From Methanobacteriota archaeon (GTDB taxonomy: Bacteria > Myxococcota > UBA727 > JABDBI01): a stretch of DNA of 34,007 bases. The stretch is from assembly GCA_013288705.1 (NCBI GenBank), contig JABDBI010000018.1, positions 1 through 34,007 on the forward strand, in the 5' to 3' direction. The position numbers and the translations under genes were made by a program. Each line of letters begins with the position of its first letter. Positions within the stretch are counted from its first letter, which is position 1. This document shows, in pieces, positions 22,231-29,946 of this stretch. Under the pieces are notes generated by a model that had not been told where the DNA came from, did not search any database, and worked only from the letters and a program-made list of their open reading frames with translations.

Positions 22231-23883
22231 ATGGTTCGTCCGTCCCATCCCAGCGTCACGCATCAGGCTCCTCGCCCAGAGCATTTGCCGGCACATAGCG
22301 CTGTTCACGAGTTTCAACCGTTGCGCATGGAAGATGGCTTTGTTCCCGCCCTTCCGGCCGCCCATCAGCCCAAACCAGTTCCGCGATTATTTTCAGACGC
22401 AGCACGTCAAGCAGAATATGCGCAGCGGATGCATCGCGTCGGGCAGGATCTGATGCTGTCACCAGGTTTCGTGCAAGCAGAGGGGGCGCTCACGCAGCGC
22501 TTGATGAAGCAAGATCCGACGAAATGGAAACATCTGCAAGAAACAGAGACTATGGCAAATCTCGATAGGCATTTTATTGCACGTGACAATGCGCAGCGAG
22601 ATATGTCAAAATACACCGGATTTTTCGGGACGCTCAGATGGATATTTGGTGGCCGCGCTAAATACAGTGAAGCTAACGCGCGTTACAAGCATGCTAATAG
22701 TGAGATTAATCGGGCTGCGCTGCAGCTCAGAGACATCGTCGCGAATTCGACTCGCGGGACATACATCACGGCGCATCGAGAAATGCTAGAACGAGCGATG
22801 CCGCAGCTTCTTAAGAGTAGGGAAGTCTCCCAAGAACTCACTCTCGCGCTGACACAATACAGGCAGACCCAGGCGCTCATCCATATGCTTCGAGATGTCC
22901 CTGTGCGCGCGGCAGCGCGTCAAATGCAGGTGCAGAACGAGCTCTCTATTGGCATGAAGGGTTCGGGCGGATATGCTGTTGCTAGGTCCAGCACCGGAAT
23001 GAATGCGTCTCAAGTTCTTCGAGACCAGGGCGGGCCAGTCGTGCTTTTTAAACCAATGGCCTTTGATAGAGTAGGAGAAATCCGCGAGTCTCATACAGAT
23101 GGACAAGGACCGGGAAACGAAGCACTTGCCTATTCACTCGATCACTATGCGTTTTCTGGCCGTCACCAAGTCCCCGAAACCCATGTCGTCGAGCTAGATC
23201 ATCCCAATTGGGACGGAACTGGCCTTGGGTCGGTACACGCGTGGCAACCAGGCACAGATGTTCTTAAAAGTATGCTGAGACAGGATGATACCTCAGTGCG
23301 TGCCATACCGTCGGGTGCTTTTGAACCATTGGATTTCTTTTTGCTCAGCGGGGGTACAGATGGACACTTTGGTAATGTCTTGCATGGAGGCAACCCGCCT
23401 AGACTTATTCCCATCGATCATGGTGCTAGTTTCCCGGATACCCATGACCATGCTATGTTTTTGAATAATTGGGACGTACTTCCACAAGCTTTGGTCCTGA
23501 TGACCCCAGAGAGACGGGCCTTTTTGCGGAGCATCGATGTTGATCACGCAATGAATGTCTTTGAACTACAAAGCAGGATGAATGAGGCTATCGATCCAAC
23601 TTTTCGGATGACGACAGGAAAATTTCTGACACAAAAGTTTCTGCTGCACCTTGCTCGGGCCGCTGCTGAGGAGGGCGTTAGCCAGCGGGAATGGGCAGGC
23701 ATGTTACTAGCTAACCCAGCTCCTTCCGCCTTTCAAAGGAATTTCCAGCAGAATTGTGGTCATCTGGATTTGGAAACGGAACAGGATTGGCGAAATGCTT
23801 CTGGGCAGATCAATTGGACGCGGGTGCAAGAGCAATTCCGAAACACATTGAGTAAAAACAGAACAACGCTGAGGCAAGCATGA
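22231..23883 (+). CDS. Phosphatidylinositol 3/4-kinase-like protein (type II PI4K motifs), candidate effector
   Basis: 550 aa. Residues 1-50 are Pro/His-rich and disordered, and 55-235 are helical. The next part reads like a type II PI 4-kinase: glycine loop MKGSGGYAVAR (242-252), VVLFKP with Lys274, NEALAYSLDHYAF...VPETHVVELD, catalytic loop GGTDGHFGNVL (Asp377, Asn382), and metal motif RLIPIDHGASFP (Asp396). Compare TDRGNDNW and AIDNGLAFP in eukaryotic PI4KII. Bacteria that make PI-kinase-like proteins are often host-associated and deliver them into eukaryotic cells; some relatives phosphorylate proteins instead. No Sec signal or double-glycine leader is present. The start follows a good promoter. 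The stop overlaps the next small gene by 4 nt. Confidence 0.78.
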   Translation: MVRPSHPSVTHQAPRPEHLPAHSAVHEFQPLRMEDGFVPALPAAHQPKPVPRLFSDAARQAEYAQRMHRVGQDLMLSPGFVQAEGALTQRLMKQDPTKWKHLQETETMANLDRHFIARDNAQRDMSKYTGFFGTLRWIFGGRAKYSEANARYKHANSEINRAALQLRDIVANSTRGTYITAHREMLERAMPQLLKSREVSQELTLALTQYRQTQALIHMLRDVPVRAAARQMQVQNELSIGMKGSGGYAVARSSTGMNASQVLRDQGGPVVLFKPMAFDRVGEIRESHTDGQGPGNEALAYSLDHYAFSGRHQVPETHVVELDHPNWDGTGLGSVHAWQPGTDVLKSMLRQDDTSVRAIPSGAFEPLDFFLLSGGTDGHFGNVLHGGNPPRLIPIDHGASFPDTHDHAMFLNNWDVLPQALVLMTPERRAFLRSIDVDHAMNVFELQSRMNEAIDPTFRMTTGKFLTQKFLLHLARAAAEEGVSQREWAGMLLANPAPSAFQRNFQQNCGHLDLETEQDWRNASGQINWTRVQEQFRNTLSKNRTTLRQA

Positions 23884-24134
23884 TGCGTATTGTGGATTTA
23901 GAAACTGGCGAAGACGTGATACGCTTCGAAAAAAATAAGCCGCCATTCTTCGCGAACCAAATCATGCTCGACGGGTTTGCGCGCTGGGGACTCGCGATTC
24001 CCTTTTCTGAGCGGCGGAAGTATCAGGGAAAAGCAAGTATCCATCCTGACGAACCACAATTCGAGAAAGCATTCATGGAGTTTTACTACGCCTACGAGAT
24101 GGACCACAATCTTTACAAGCTTATGAAAGACTAG
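23880..24134 (+). CDS. Small protein translationally coupled to the PI4K-like gene
   Basis: 84 aa. It starts at ATGATG (23880), overlapping the stop of the kinase-like gene, so the two are made together. It is soluble, with mixed charge and aromatic residues (NKPPFFANQIMLDGFARWG, FMEFYYAYEMDHNLYKLM). I do not recognise the family. The coupling and size would suit a chaperone, regulator or immunity-like partner of the kinase-like protein, but nothing in the sequence proves it. No signal peptide or membrane segment is visible. Confidence 0.7.
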   Translation: MMRIVDLETGEDVIRFEKNKPPFFANQIMLDGFARWGLAIPFSERRKYQGKASIHPDEPQFEKAFMEFYYAYEMDHNLYKLMKD

Positions 24135-24172
24135 CAATTTTAAACGATAGCTCGTTCTGCTACTTCGCACGC

Positions 24173-25777
24173 ATGCTCGCCAAATGTTTGCTGATCGCGC
24201 TTTTTTTCTGCCCCGTCATGGCAGCCGCCGATCTGCGCATCCACCACGTCCCGGGCGAACAAGATGGCCAATCCATTCTCTATAATTATTACCGCAAGGG
24301 TTATCTCGAAGCGAAGATTTCCCACCGCCTTGTTCGCACCAACGAAACCAACGACCAAATACAAACAACCTTTTACATCGACCAAGGCCCACTTTTTCGC
24401 CTGTCGCACCTGCACATCCTCGGCGATTTACCCCCGCACGCCACCGAAATCTCGCTGCGCGCGCGCATTTCGCAAAAAGATGGCGAGCCGATCGACTTGA
24501 TAAAACTCCAGCAAGAGGTAGATGCGTTGCTCAATGATTGGCGCGACGATGGATACGCTTTCGCAAAAGCAACCCCGAGCTTGCGGGGCGGGACCTCACT
24601 CGACACCACATATCAGATCCGAAAAAACATGCAGTACCACATTGGCAACATTATCGTCGAAGGTGCAAACAGAACTAAAGAGAGTGTCATATTACGCGAG
24701 TTCACTCATCTCAAGGGACAACTCTATCGCCATCTTCAAGTCGAGGCTGCTTATCGGGCGCTGCGCAGTCTGCAGTATTTCAGCGCTGCGGAGCTAAAGC
24801 TCGTTCCGATGGAGCACGTGGGTGTGCTCGATATCGTGATTCGGGTGCAAGAAAAGCCGACGTGGTACTTTTCTCTTTTGCCGACTATCTCTGTCGAGGG
24901 CTTTGGCGTGGCAGCGACTGTTGGCGATCATAACTTCCTAGGGCGTGGCCTTGATGTTGCGATGTTGGGCCAGCTCACGCCATTCGATGGCGAATTCGTG
25001 ATGTCCATCAAAGAACCACGCCTCCTCGATCACAGCCTTGCAATTTCAGGCGACATCTTTCATCGCATTCTCCGATATCCTGGGTTTGATGTTGCAAGCA
25101 GCGGTGCATCCACATCTCTCTCTTGGTATCGCACCCAAGCACTGCGCGTGACAACAGGTTTTTCTGCGGAGCTTGTAAACGACACAACGCATGATGTTCA
25201 CTTTGCGTGGCGCAATACGCTCCGAGCAGAGTTGGTTCTGGGCCCCGATACGATCAGTGGCACTCTTTTTGCTTCTTACGCAGGTATTGCCACGGGCTCG
25301 CAATTAGCTTCTGCAATGTTTGGGTGGACCTTTAGCTCAACGTTATGTTTGGCATCGTGGCTGTCAATCAAGGCACGCACCAAGATGGCGTTGCTTGCCA
25401 ACATCGAGGGAAGGCGCCTTGCTGCTGCAGATCGCTTTTTTATCGGCGGGCAGGGCTCTGTGCGCGGATATTTGCCACGCGTGATCACATCGGGGCCACT
25501 AGGTGGAACCAAATTGTGGGAGCATGGTATTGAAGCTCGTCTGTCGTCGGGAAGAGATGCTTCCTTTGCACTGCTGCTATTTAGCGACGCCGGAAATGTA
25601 TTTGATGAAGCAATACCCTGGTTTAGCGGTGGGCTCTTTTGGTCCGCTGGTTTTGGCGCGGTGCTGAAGACGCTGGACTTGCCCGTTAAGGTCGAGGTTG
25701 CGTTTCCGCTTCGTTCTGTGCCGCCAGCGTATGCAATTCCGCTTGATATTTATGTCGGCGTAGAATCGGATTTTTAG
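24173..25777 (+). CDS. Omp85-family outer-membrane protein (BamA/TamA-like)
   Basis: 534 aa. Residues 1-19 are a Sec signal peptide (CLLIALFFCPVMAAA). About three POTRA-like segments follow, the last being YHIGNIIVEGANRTKESVILRE...YRALRSLQYFS. From about residue 225 there is a C-terminal 16-strand-type barrel. The Omp85 signature on loop 6 is FFIGGQGSVRGY (around 422-433), and the chain ends in Phe, the usual recognition residue for outer-membrane insertion. With about three POTRAs it fits TamA better than BamA (five POTRAs), so it probably acts in autotransporter or lipid transport and not in core BAM function. There is no TamB gene next to it. Confidence 0.85.
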   Translation: MLAKCLLIALFFCPVMAAADLRIHHVPGEQDGQSILYNYYRKGYLEAKISHRLVRTNETNDQIQTTFYIDQGPLFRLSHLHILGDLPPHATEISLRARISQKDGEPIDLIKLQQEVDALLNDWRDDGYAFAKATPSLRGGTSLDTTYQIRKNMQYHIGNIIVEGANRTKESVILREFTHLKGQLYRHLQVEAAYRALRSLQYFSAAELKLVPMEHVGVLDIVIRVQEKPTWYFSLLPTISVEGFGVAATVGDHNFLGRGLDVAMLGQLTPFDGEFVMSIKEPRLLDHSLAISGDIFHRILRYPGFDVASSGASTSLSWYRTQALRVTTGFSAELVNDTTHDVHFAWRNTLRAELVLGPDTISGTLFASYAGIATGSQLASAMFGWTFSSTLCLASWLSIKARTKMALLANIEGRRLAAADRFFIGGQGSVRGYLPRVITSGPLGGTKLWEHGIEARLSSGRDASFALLLFSDAGNVFDEAIPWFSGGLFWSAGFGAVLKTLDLPVKVEVAFPLRSVPPAYAIPLDIYVGVESDF

Positions 25778-25802
25778 TTATAATAAAGGGAGAGGAGCCA
25801 AA

Positions 25803-25994
25803 ATGGTGGAGACCCACAGGCGAGTAGAAAGGCGTTCGATTATTGGCACCGGAATGGCGACCGATGAAGAGCGCATTCGGGAGATCGAAGAAGAAGCTGC
25901 GCGGCGCGAGCGCGCAGAACGCAAAGCGCCTAAGGCTAAATTTGGGCAGGTGCTAAAGGAGAAATCAGAATCGCCACCCTCTCCCAAAAGCTAG
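25803..25994 (+). CDS. Small highly charged protein
   Basis: 63 aa, with a strong GGAG ribosome-binding site 6-10 nt before the ATG and a TATAAT at 25779-25784. The middle is a continuous charged helix (DEERIREIEEEAARRERAERK), followed by a Lys/Pro tail. No motif is recognised; it may be a coiled-coil adaptor. The 3' end contains a CCCTCTC/GAGAGGG hairpin (25977-26000) but no T-run. Confidence 0.6.
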   Translation: MVETHRRVERRSIIGTGMATDEERIREIEEEAARRERAERKAPKAKFGQVLKEKSESPPSPKS

Positions 25995-26014
25995 AGAGGG
26001 ATTCGATGTGCGGC

Positions 26015-26335
26015 CTATTCTTCTTCGCCTGCTTGGGCGACATCATAGGCTCCCAGAGCCTCCAGAAGCTCTTCCAAAGTGTCTGTCGTGCCCGACGATT
26101 CCAGGCTAATGGTCACTCGGTTACCGCGTGCCCGGGCAACTGGCGTATCGTCCCAGTCGACGTCATCGCGATTGAGCGCATAGTCATCTGTCGAAACGCC
26201 AAAATCTTCGAAGAAATCAGGCGCTTCGTCTGGATCACCTTCCATAATCCAGTTAAACCAGTTGTTCAACGCCTTGGCCACGTGCCGCGCGGTTTCTTCC
26301 GTATCAAACGTACCCAATATTTCTACTTCATCCAT
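26015..26335 (-). CDS. Small acidic protein of unknown function
   Basis: 106 aa and very acidic (e.g. EGDPDEAPDFFEDFGVSTDD). The start MDEVEILGTFDTEETARHVAKALNNW looks like an alpha/beta fold with a first strand and helix similar to ferredoxin-like or RNA-binding modules, but I cannot assign a family. An AGG lies 4 nt and a GGGAG about 12 nt upstream of ATG 26335. It is the first of a cluster of small unknown genes at 26-28 kb. Confidence 0.65.
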   Translation of the reverse strand: MDEVEILGTFDTEETARHVAKALNNWFNWIMEGDPDEAPDFFEDFGVSTDDYALNRDDVDWDDTPVARARGNRVTISLESSGTTDTLEELLEALGAYDVAQAGEEE

Positions 26336-26431
26336 GTACCTGATTCTCCCAACCGAACTTGTGCATAAAAGTCAGTGTTTAAGAAAGCATGTTACAAATG
26401 GAAGTTGCAAGAGAGATCACGAAAAAAAATG

Positions 26432-26848
26432 TCAGGATTTAGAGAGCAAGCGATTGGCTTCTTCTTCCAATGCAAAACGGCGAAACGTGTGCCGCGCATA
26501 GAGAGTCTGCTTGGCAAAGGTACGCGGGCTAAAATCGAGAGGAAAATAGGCATCCTTCTCACTCACAAAAAATTCTTTGAGCACGCCATCTAAGTAGTCA
26601 ATCAAGAGCCCAAGTGCGCCCTCCAGTTGCTCACCTTCGATGTTCTCTGCAAACAGCTCAAACACATGCGCCTCGTCAAGCGTGCCGACGCGCGCTTCGA
26701 CATGCGCTGCCCGATTCCCCGTAGAGGCGTTGATACGAATCGCTTCGTCTGGTTCTAAGAATCGCTTAAACCGCGTTTGCAATAACGACTCGATATCTTT
26801 CGTCAGCGCGGGATCAATTGCATCGGGTGTTTCTGGAAGCAAAGCCAT
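26432..26848 (-). CDS. Hypothetical soluble protein
   Basis: 138 aa from ATG 26848. A TTG at 26896 would add 16 residues and overlap the divergent RecA-like gene by 27 nt. The sequence is soluble and mixed alpha/beta, with the segments EARVGTLDEAHVFELFAENIEGEQLEGALGLLIDYLDGVLKEFF and YFPLDFSPRTFAKQTLYARHTFRRF. I see no catalytic motif. Its start lies only 21 nt from that of the RecA-like ATPase, so the promoters must lie within the opposite genes' 5' ends or be shared. The protein may be functionally linked to the ATPase. Confidence 0.6.
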   Translation of the reverse strand: MALLPETPDAIDPALTKDIESLLQTRFKRFLEPDEAIRINASTGNRAAHVEARVGTLDEAHVFELFAENIEGEQLEGALGLLIDYLDGVLKEFFVSEKDAYFPLDFSPRTFAKQTLYARHTFRRFALEEEANRLLSKS

Positions 26849-26869
26849 GGTTTGGTTGATATAGCGACT

Positions 26870-27451
26870 ATGCGCATCGTAAAAGAGAGTATCCAATGGA
26901 TTTTGCTCGCAGCTGAGGCATTTTTAGGGCCTGATGCCAGCAAGCAGCCAGCCGCCCGGCCAAACCTATTGGAGCTCTTTGGCGGCCCAAGCGTTGGCAA
27001 GACCACTCTGGCGCTTGAAGCTGCAGAAAGCCTAAAGGCGCGCGGCTCAAATGTGGTGTGGTTCGATGTAAAAGGTGATTTGTCCAGCGCGGACCCCGCG
27101 CTCTTGATCTGTCGTCCCGCCTGCGCAGAGGACGCGATAGAGATGATCGAACAGCTTTGCAAGAGTGGCGCTATCGACGCCATGATCATTGATCCATTTT
27201 CAGCGCTGGTTCCAAAAGCAGAAAGTGCAACCAGCATCGGGCAAGACACGAGCAAGCTGAAAGCGCTCTTTTTTCAAAAAGCGGTGCAGCAAATTGCCCT
27301 CGCAGCCTGGCAGAGTCAAACACAAATTATCCTTGTAAATGAAAATGGCCCAGAACGGGCCATGATGCAAAACACACTGCAGTCTTACTGCCGCACCCAA
27401 GTTGAAATCAAGGGCGCAGATAGTGATTACACGTTTTTGACAATGATTTGA
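26870..27451 (+). CDS. RecA-like mini P-loop ATPase
   Basis: 193 aa from ATG 26870. It has a RecA-type core: LLELFGGPSVGKTTLALEAAE with Walker A GGPSVGKT, strand NVVWFDVKGDL, Walker B AMIIDPFSAL, a helix-strand pair AAWQSQTQIILVNEN where RecA has its Gln switch, and a final YCRTQVEIK strand. It lacks the N-terminal polymerisation helix and the C-terminal DNA-binding domain of RecA (about 350 aa). RecA paralogues of this size include ImuA and archaeal/cyanobacterial KaiC-like fragments, but no imuB or dnaE2 is nearby. The function is open; it may modulate recombination. Confidence 0.72.
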   Translation: MRIVKESIQWILLAAEAFLGPDASKQPAARPNLLELFGGPSVGKTTLALEAAESLKARGSNVVWFDVKGDLSSADPALLICRPACAEDAIEMIEQLCKSGAIDAMIIDPFSALVPKAESATSIGQDTSKLKALFFQKAVQQIALAAWQSQTQIILVNENGPERAMMQNTLQSYCRTQVEIKGADSDYTFLTMI

Positions 27452-27819
27452 TCGCGATCAAATCTGACGCGAACATATCCACCTTTGTTGGTGCCAAGCG
27501 GAGCCAATGGCAATCGCAAGAATGGCCCACCTGCATGGATTTTCTGCGCCTTATACAAGCGCTCCTGGCCAGACATTGGCACAGCACGCCCACGCACACC
27601 TGGTCCGTGGTTTTCGGCTATATACTTGTCAAGCGCATCTGTCTTCTTGCCTGCGGTCTTCAGCTCTTTGGCTGCCTTACGCAACAAAGACGCAATGTTT
27701 TTACGCCCTTCCAAGAGGCGCTCCACGCCGTCGATGCCTTCAATCAAAAATGCAATCTGGATGTCTTTAAACGACACCAGGGTGCGCTTCGTTAGCTTTT
27801 TCTCTGTTACTTTTTCCAT
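27427..27819 (-). CDS. Hypothetical basic protein
   Basis: 130 aa from ATG 27819, chosen because AGAGG lies 8-12 nt upstream; earlier in-frame starts at 27840 and 27879 lack this spacing. The N-terminal half is helical and basic (ERLLEGRKNIASLLRKAAKELKTAGKKTDALDKYI). The second half has a Gly/Pro-rich part (NHGPGVRGRAVPMSGQERLY) and ends in strands (GGYVRVRFDRDQIIVKNV). I do not recognise a family. The 3' end overlaps the RecA-like gene by 25 nt, tail to tail. Confidence 0.65.
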   Translation of the reverse strand: MEKVTEKKLTKRTLVSFKDIQIAFLIEGIDGVERLLEGRKNIASLLRKAAKELKTAGKKTDALDKYIAENHGPGVRGRAVPMSGQERLYKAQKIHAGGPFLRLPLAPLGTNKGGYVRVRFDRDQIIVKNV

Positions 27820-27912
27820 CTCATTAACCTCTAAATTCATGCAACGGAGCCATCCTATACAAGTAATAAAATAAATCAAGCCCCAAAATGCATTACTGGT
27901 TAAAAAAAATAC

Positions 27913-29070
27913 CTACATAGATTTTGCAAAGGCCGTCTTCAGGTCCCCTAACAAATCTGTCACATCCTCAATACCCACCGATAGGCGGATGAGCCCATCG
28001 TCTATGCCAAGCTGTGCGCGGATTTCAGGTGGCACAGCGGCATGCGTCATCAGGGCAGGGTGTTCAATTAGGCTCTCGACGCCACCTAAACTCTCCGCGC
28101 AGGAGAAAAGCGTCGTTGCACAAAGAAACCGCTTGGCTTGCTCAAGGCCACCTTTAATGACAAAGCTAATCATGCCCCCAGGCCCGCGCATTTGCTTGAT
28201 GCATAGGGCATAATCCGGATGGCTGCTTAAACCAGGATAGTAAACCCGCTCAACAGCCGGATGTTTAGCAAGAAAATCAGCTACTTGCAAGGCGTTTTCC
28301 ACATGGCGTTGCATGCGCACATGCAGCGTTTTTAGGCCCCTAAGCACCAGGAATGCATCCATTGGGCTGGGTACAGCTCCAACTGCGTTCTGGATAAAAG
28401 CAATTTGCTTGGCGAATGCAGGAGAGTTTGTCACAACTGCTCCACCAATCACATCGCTGTGGCCACCCATATATTTTGTTGTTGAATGCACAACCAAATC
28501 TGCACCAAGCGCCAAGGGCTGCTGCAGATAGGGCGTAGCAAAAGTGTTATCTATCGCCACCGCAATATTGCGCTTTTTCGCTAGTGCGCAAACTTTTTCG
28601 ATATCGATCAACTTCAACATTGGATTGGTTGGCGTTTCAATCCAGACCAGCTTGGTATTTGGCAAAAGAGCTTTGTCTAGCGCTTCTGCCTTATGAAAGT
28701 CGACGAACGTTGTCGTGATGCCTAGGCGTGCGAAGACTTGTGTCATGAGGCGATAAGTTCCGCCGTATAAATCGTCTACTGCAACGATGTGATCGCCAGC
28801 GCTCAGGCACATCAAAATTGCGGACGTTGCGGCGCAGCCAGAAGCAAAACAAAAACCATATTGCCCACCCTCGAGCGCAGCAATGTTCTCTTCGAGCGCT
28901 TTTCGCGTCGGATTTTGTGTGCGCGAGTACTCATACCCTTTGTGTTTGCCGGGGCCATCTTGTACATATGTCGACGTGAAGTAGACTGGTGTCATGATTG
29001 CACCAGTTTCTAAGTCGGGTTTTTGTCCGGCGTGAATACATTGGGTGGCAAACTTTGTTTGTTCGATCAT
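27913..29070 (-). CDS. Cystathionine gamma-synthase/beta-lyase family PLP enzyme
   Basis: 385 aa, full length for the Cys/Met-metabolism PLP family. FATQCIHAGQKPD and MTPVYFTSTYVQD open it. YSRTQNPTRKALEENIAALEGG binds PLP phosphate from the neighbouring subunit, IDNTFATPY holds the PLP-ring Asp, and Lys199 in HSTTKYMGGHSDV is the Schiff-base lysine. The C-terminal RLSVGIEDVTDLLGDL is typical. The family includes gamma-synthase (metB), beta-lyase (metC) and gamma-lyase, which sequence alone does not separate; synthase or gamma-lyase seems more likely. There are no other sulfur-metabolism genes nearby. Confidence 0.93.
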   Translation of the reverse strand: MIEQTKFATQCIHAGQKPDLETGAIMTPVYFTSTYVQDGPGKHKGYEYSRTQNPTRKALEENIAALEGGQYGFCFASGCAATSAILMCLSAGDHIVAVDDLYGGTYRLMTQVFARLGITTTFVDFHKAEALDKALLPNTKLVWIETPTNPMLKLIDIEKVCALAKKRNIAVAIDNTFATPYLQQPLALGADLVVHSTTKYMGGHSDVIGGAVVTNSPAFAKQIAFIQNAVGAVPSPMDAFLVLRGLKTLHVRMQRHVENALQVADFLAKHPAVERVYYPGLSSHPDYALCIKQMRGPGGMISFVIKGGLEQAKRFLCATTLFSCAESLGGVESLIEHPALMTHAAVPPEIRAQLGIDDGLIRLSVGIEDVTDLLGDLKTAFAKSM

Positions 29071-29080
29071 AGACTATGTT

Positions 29081-29097
29081 GAGAAAACATTTTTCTC
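29081..29097. promoter_or_regulatory. Palindrome between divergent PLP-enzyme and SDR genes
   Basis: GAGAAAA, CAT, TTTTCTC: perfect 7-bp arms in the 51-nt region between the two divergent start codons. It overlaps the TTGAGA (29079-29084) that could be the SDR -35 box. A shared operator is possible; with the following GCTTTTT it could also act as a hairpin. Confidence 0.35.
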
Positions 29098-29121
29098 GCT
29101 TTTTGTAAATGGAGCATGACG

Positions 29122-29946
29122 ATGACAAATCTAAAAAACAAAACAATCGTGATCACGGGTGCAAGTCGCGGAATTGGCCGAGCCATCGCTTTGAAATGCG
29201 CCCACGATGGAGCTAACATTGTAATTGCCGCAAAGACATCGGATGTTCATCCGAAGCTCTCGGGTACAATTCACACTGTTGCCAAAGAAGTGGAAGACGC
29301 GGGTGGTCACGCGTTGGCGCTGCAGGTGGATGTGCGTGAGCCCGAGCAGGTCGCGCACATGGCGAAACAGGCAGCGGAGCGTTTTGGTGGGATTGATATT
29401 TTGGTGAACAACGCTGGTGCCATACGTCTGACTGGGACTGCCGAGACGCCTCCACGGTCGTTTGATTTGATGATGCAAGTGAATGTGCGGGCAACATTTT
29501 TGTGTGCGCAGGCGTGTTTGCCGTATTTGTTGAAGTCTGCCAACGCGCATATTTTGAATCTCTCACCACCGATTAGTTTAGATCCGCGGTGGCTGCAAAA
29601 CAATGTGGCTTATACCATCACCAAATATGGGATGAGCTTGTGCACCGTCGGCATGGCGGCGGAATTTCGCGACCAGGGCATCGCGGTGAATTCGCTGTGG
29701 CCGAGGACCATTATTGCGACGGCAGCGATTAATATGCTGATGGGCGAAGAGGGGATGTCGACGAGTCGCAAGCCGGAGATTGTGGCCGATGCGGCTTATA
29801 CCATTTTTACGGGGCCAAAGATGGAGCTGACTGGGCAGCTTTTGCTCGATGAAGATGTGCTTAAAAAATACGCTGGCGTGACCAACTTTGATCAATATGC
29901 CAGCGTGCCGGGCAGCCCCTTGGCGACGGACTTTTATGTGGAGTAG
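29122..29946 (+). CDS. Short-chain dehydrogenase, HSDL2-like
   Basis: 274 aa from ATG 29122, which has GGAG 7 nt upstream; the ATG at 29116 is too close to it. The Rossmann motif is TGASRGIG (12-19), then NNAG at 96-99, Ser148 in LNLSPPISLDPRW and the catalytic Tyr164-x3-Lys168 in AYTITKYGMS. The LSPP...W...AYT..KYGMS pattern and the SLWPRTIIATAAI segment match hydroxysteroid-dehydrogenase-like protein 2 (HSDL2). The animal protein also has a C-terminal SCP2 sterol-carrier domain, which is absent here. It is an NAD(P)-dependent oxidoreductase acting probably on fatty-acid or steroid-like substrates. The 3' end overlaps the histidine kinase gene by 13 nt, convergent. Confidence 0.9.
   Translation: MTNLKNKTIVITGASRGIGRAIALKCAHDGANIVIAAKTSDVHPKLSGTIHTVAKEVEDAGGHALALQVDVREPEQVAHMAKQAAERFGGIDILVNNAGAIRLTGTAETPPRSFDLMMQVNVRATFLCAQACLPYLLKSANAHILNLSPPISLDPRWLQNNVAYTITKYGMSLCTVGMAAEFRDQGIAVNSLWPRTIIATAAINMLMGEEGMSTSRKPEIVADAAYTIFTGPKMELTGQLLLDEDVLKKYAGVTNFDQYASVPGSPLATDFYVE

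Noticed and set aside
25977..26000. CCCTCTC/GAGAGGG hairpin as a terminator
   Set aside because: No T-run follows and it overlaps the end of a coding region; noted only as a hairpin.
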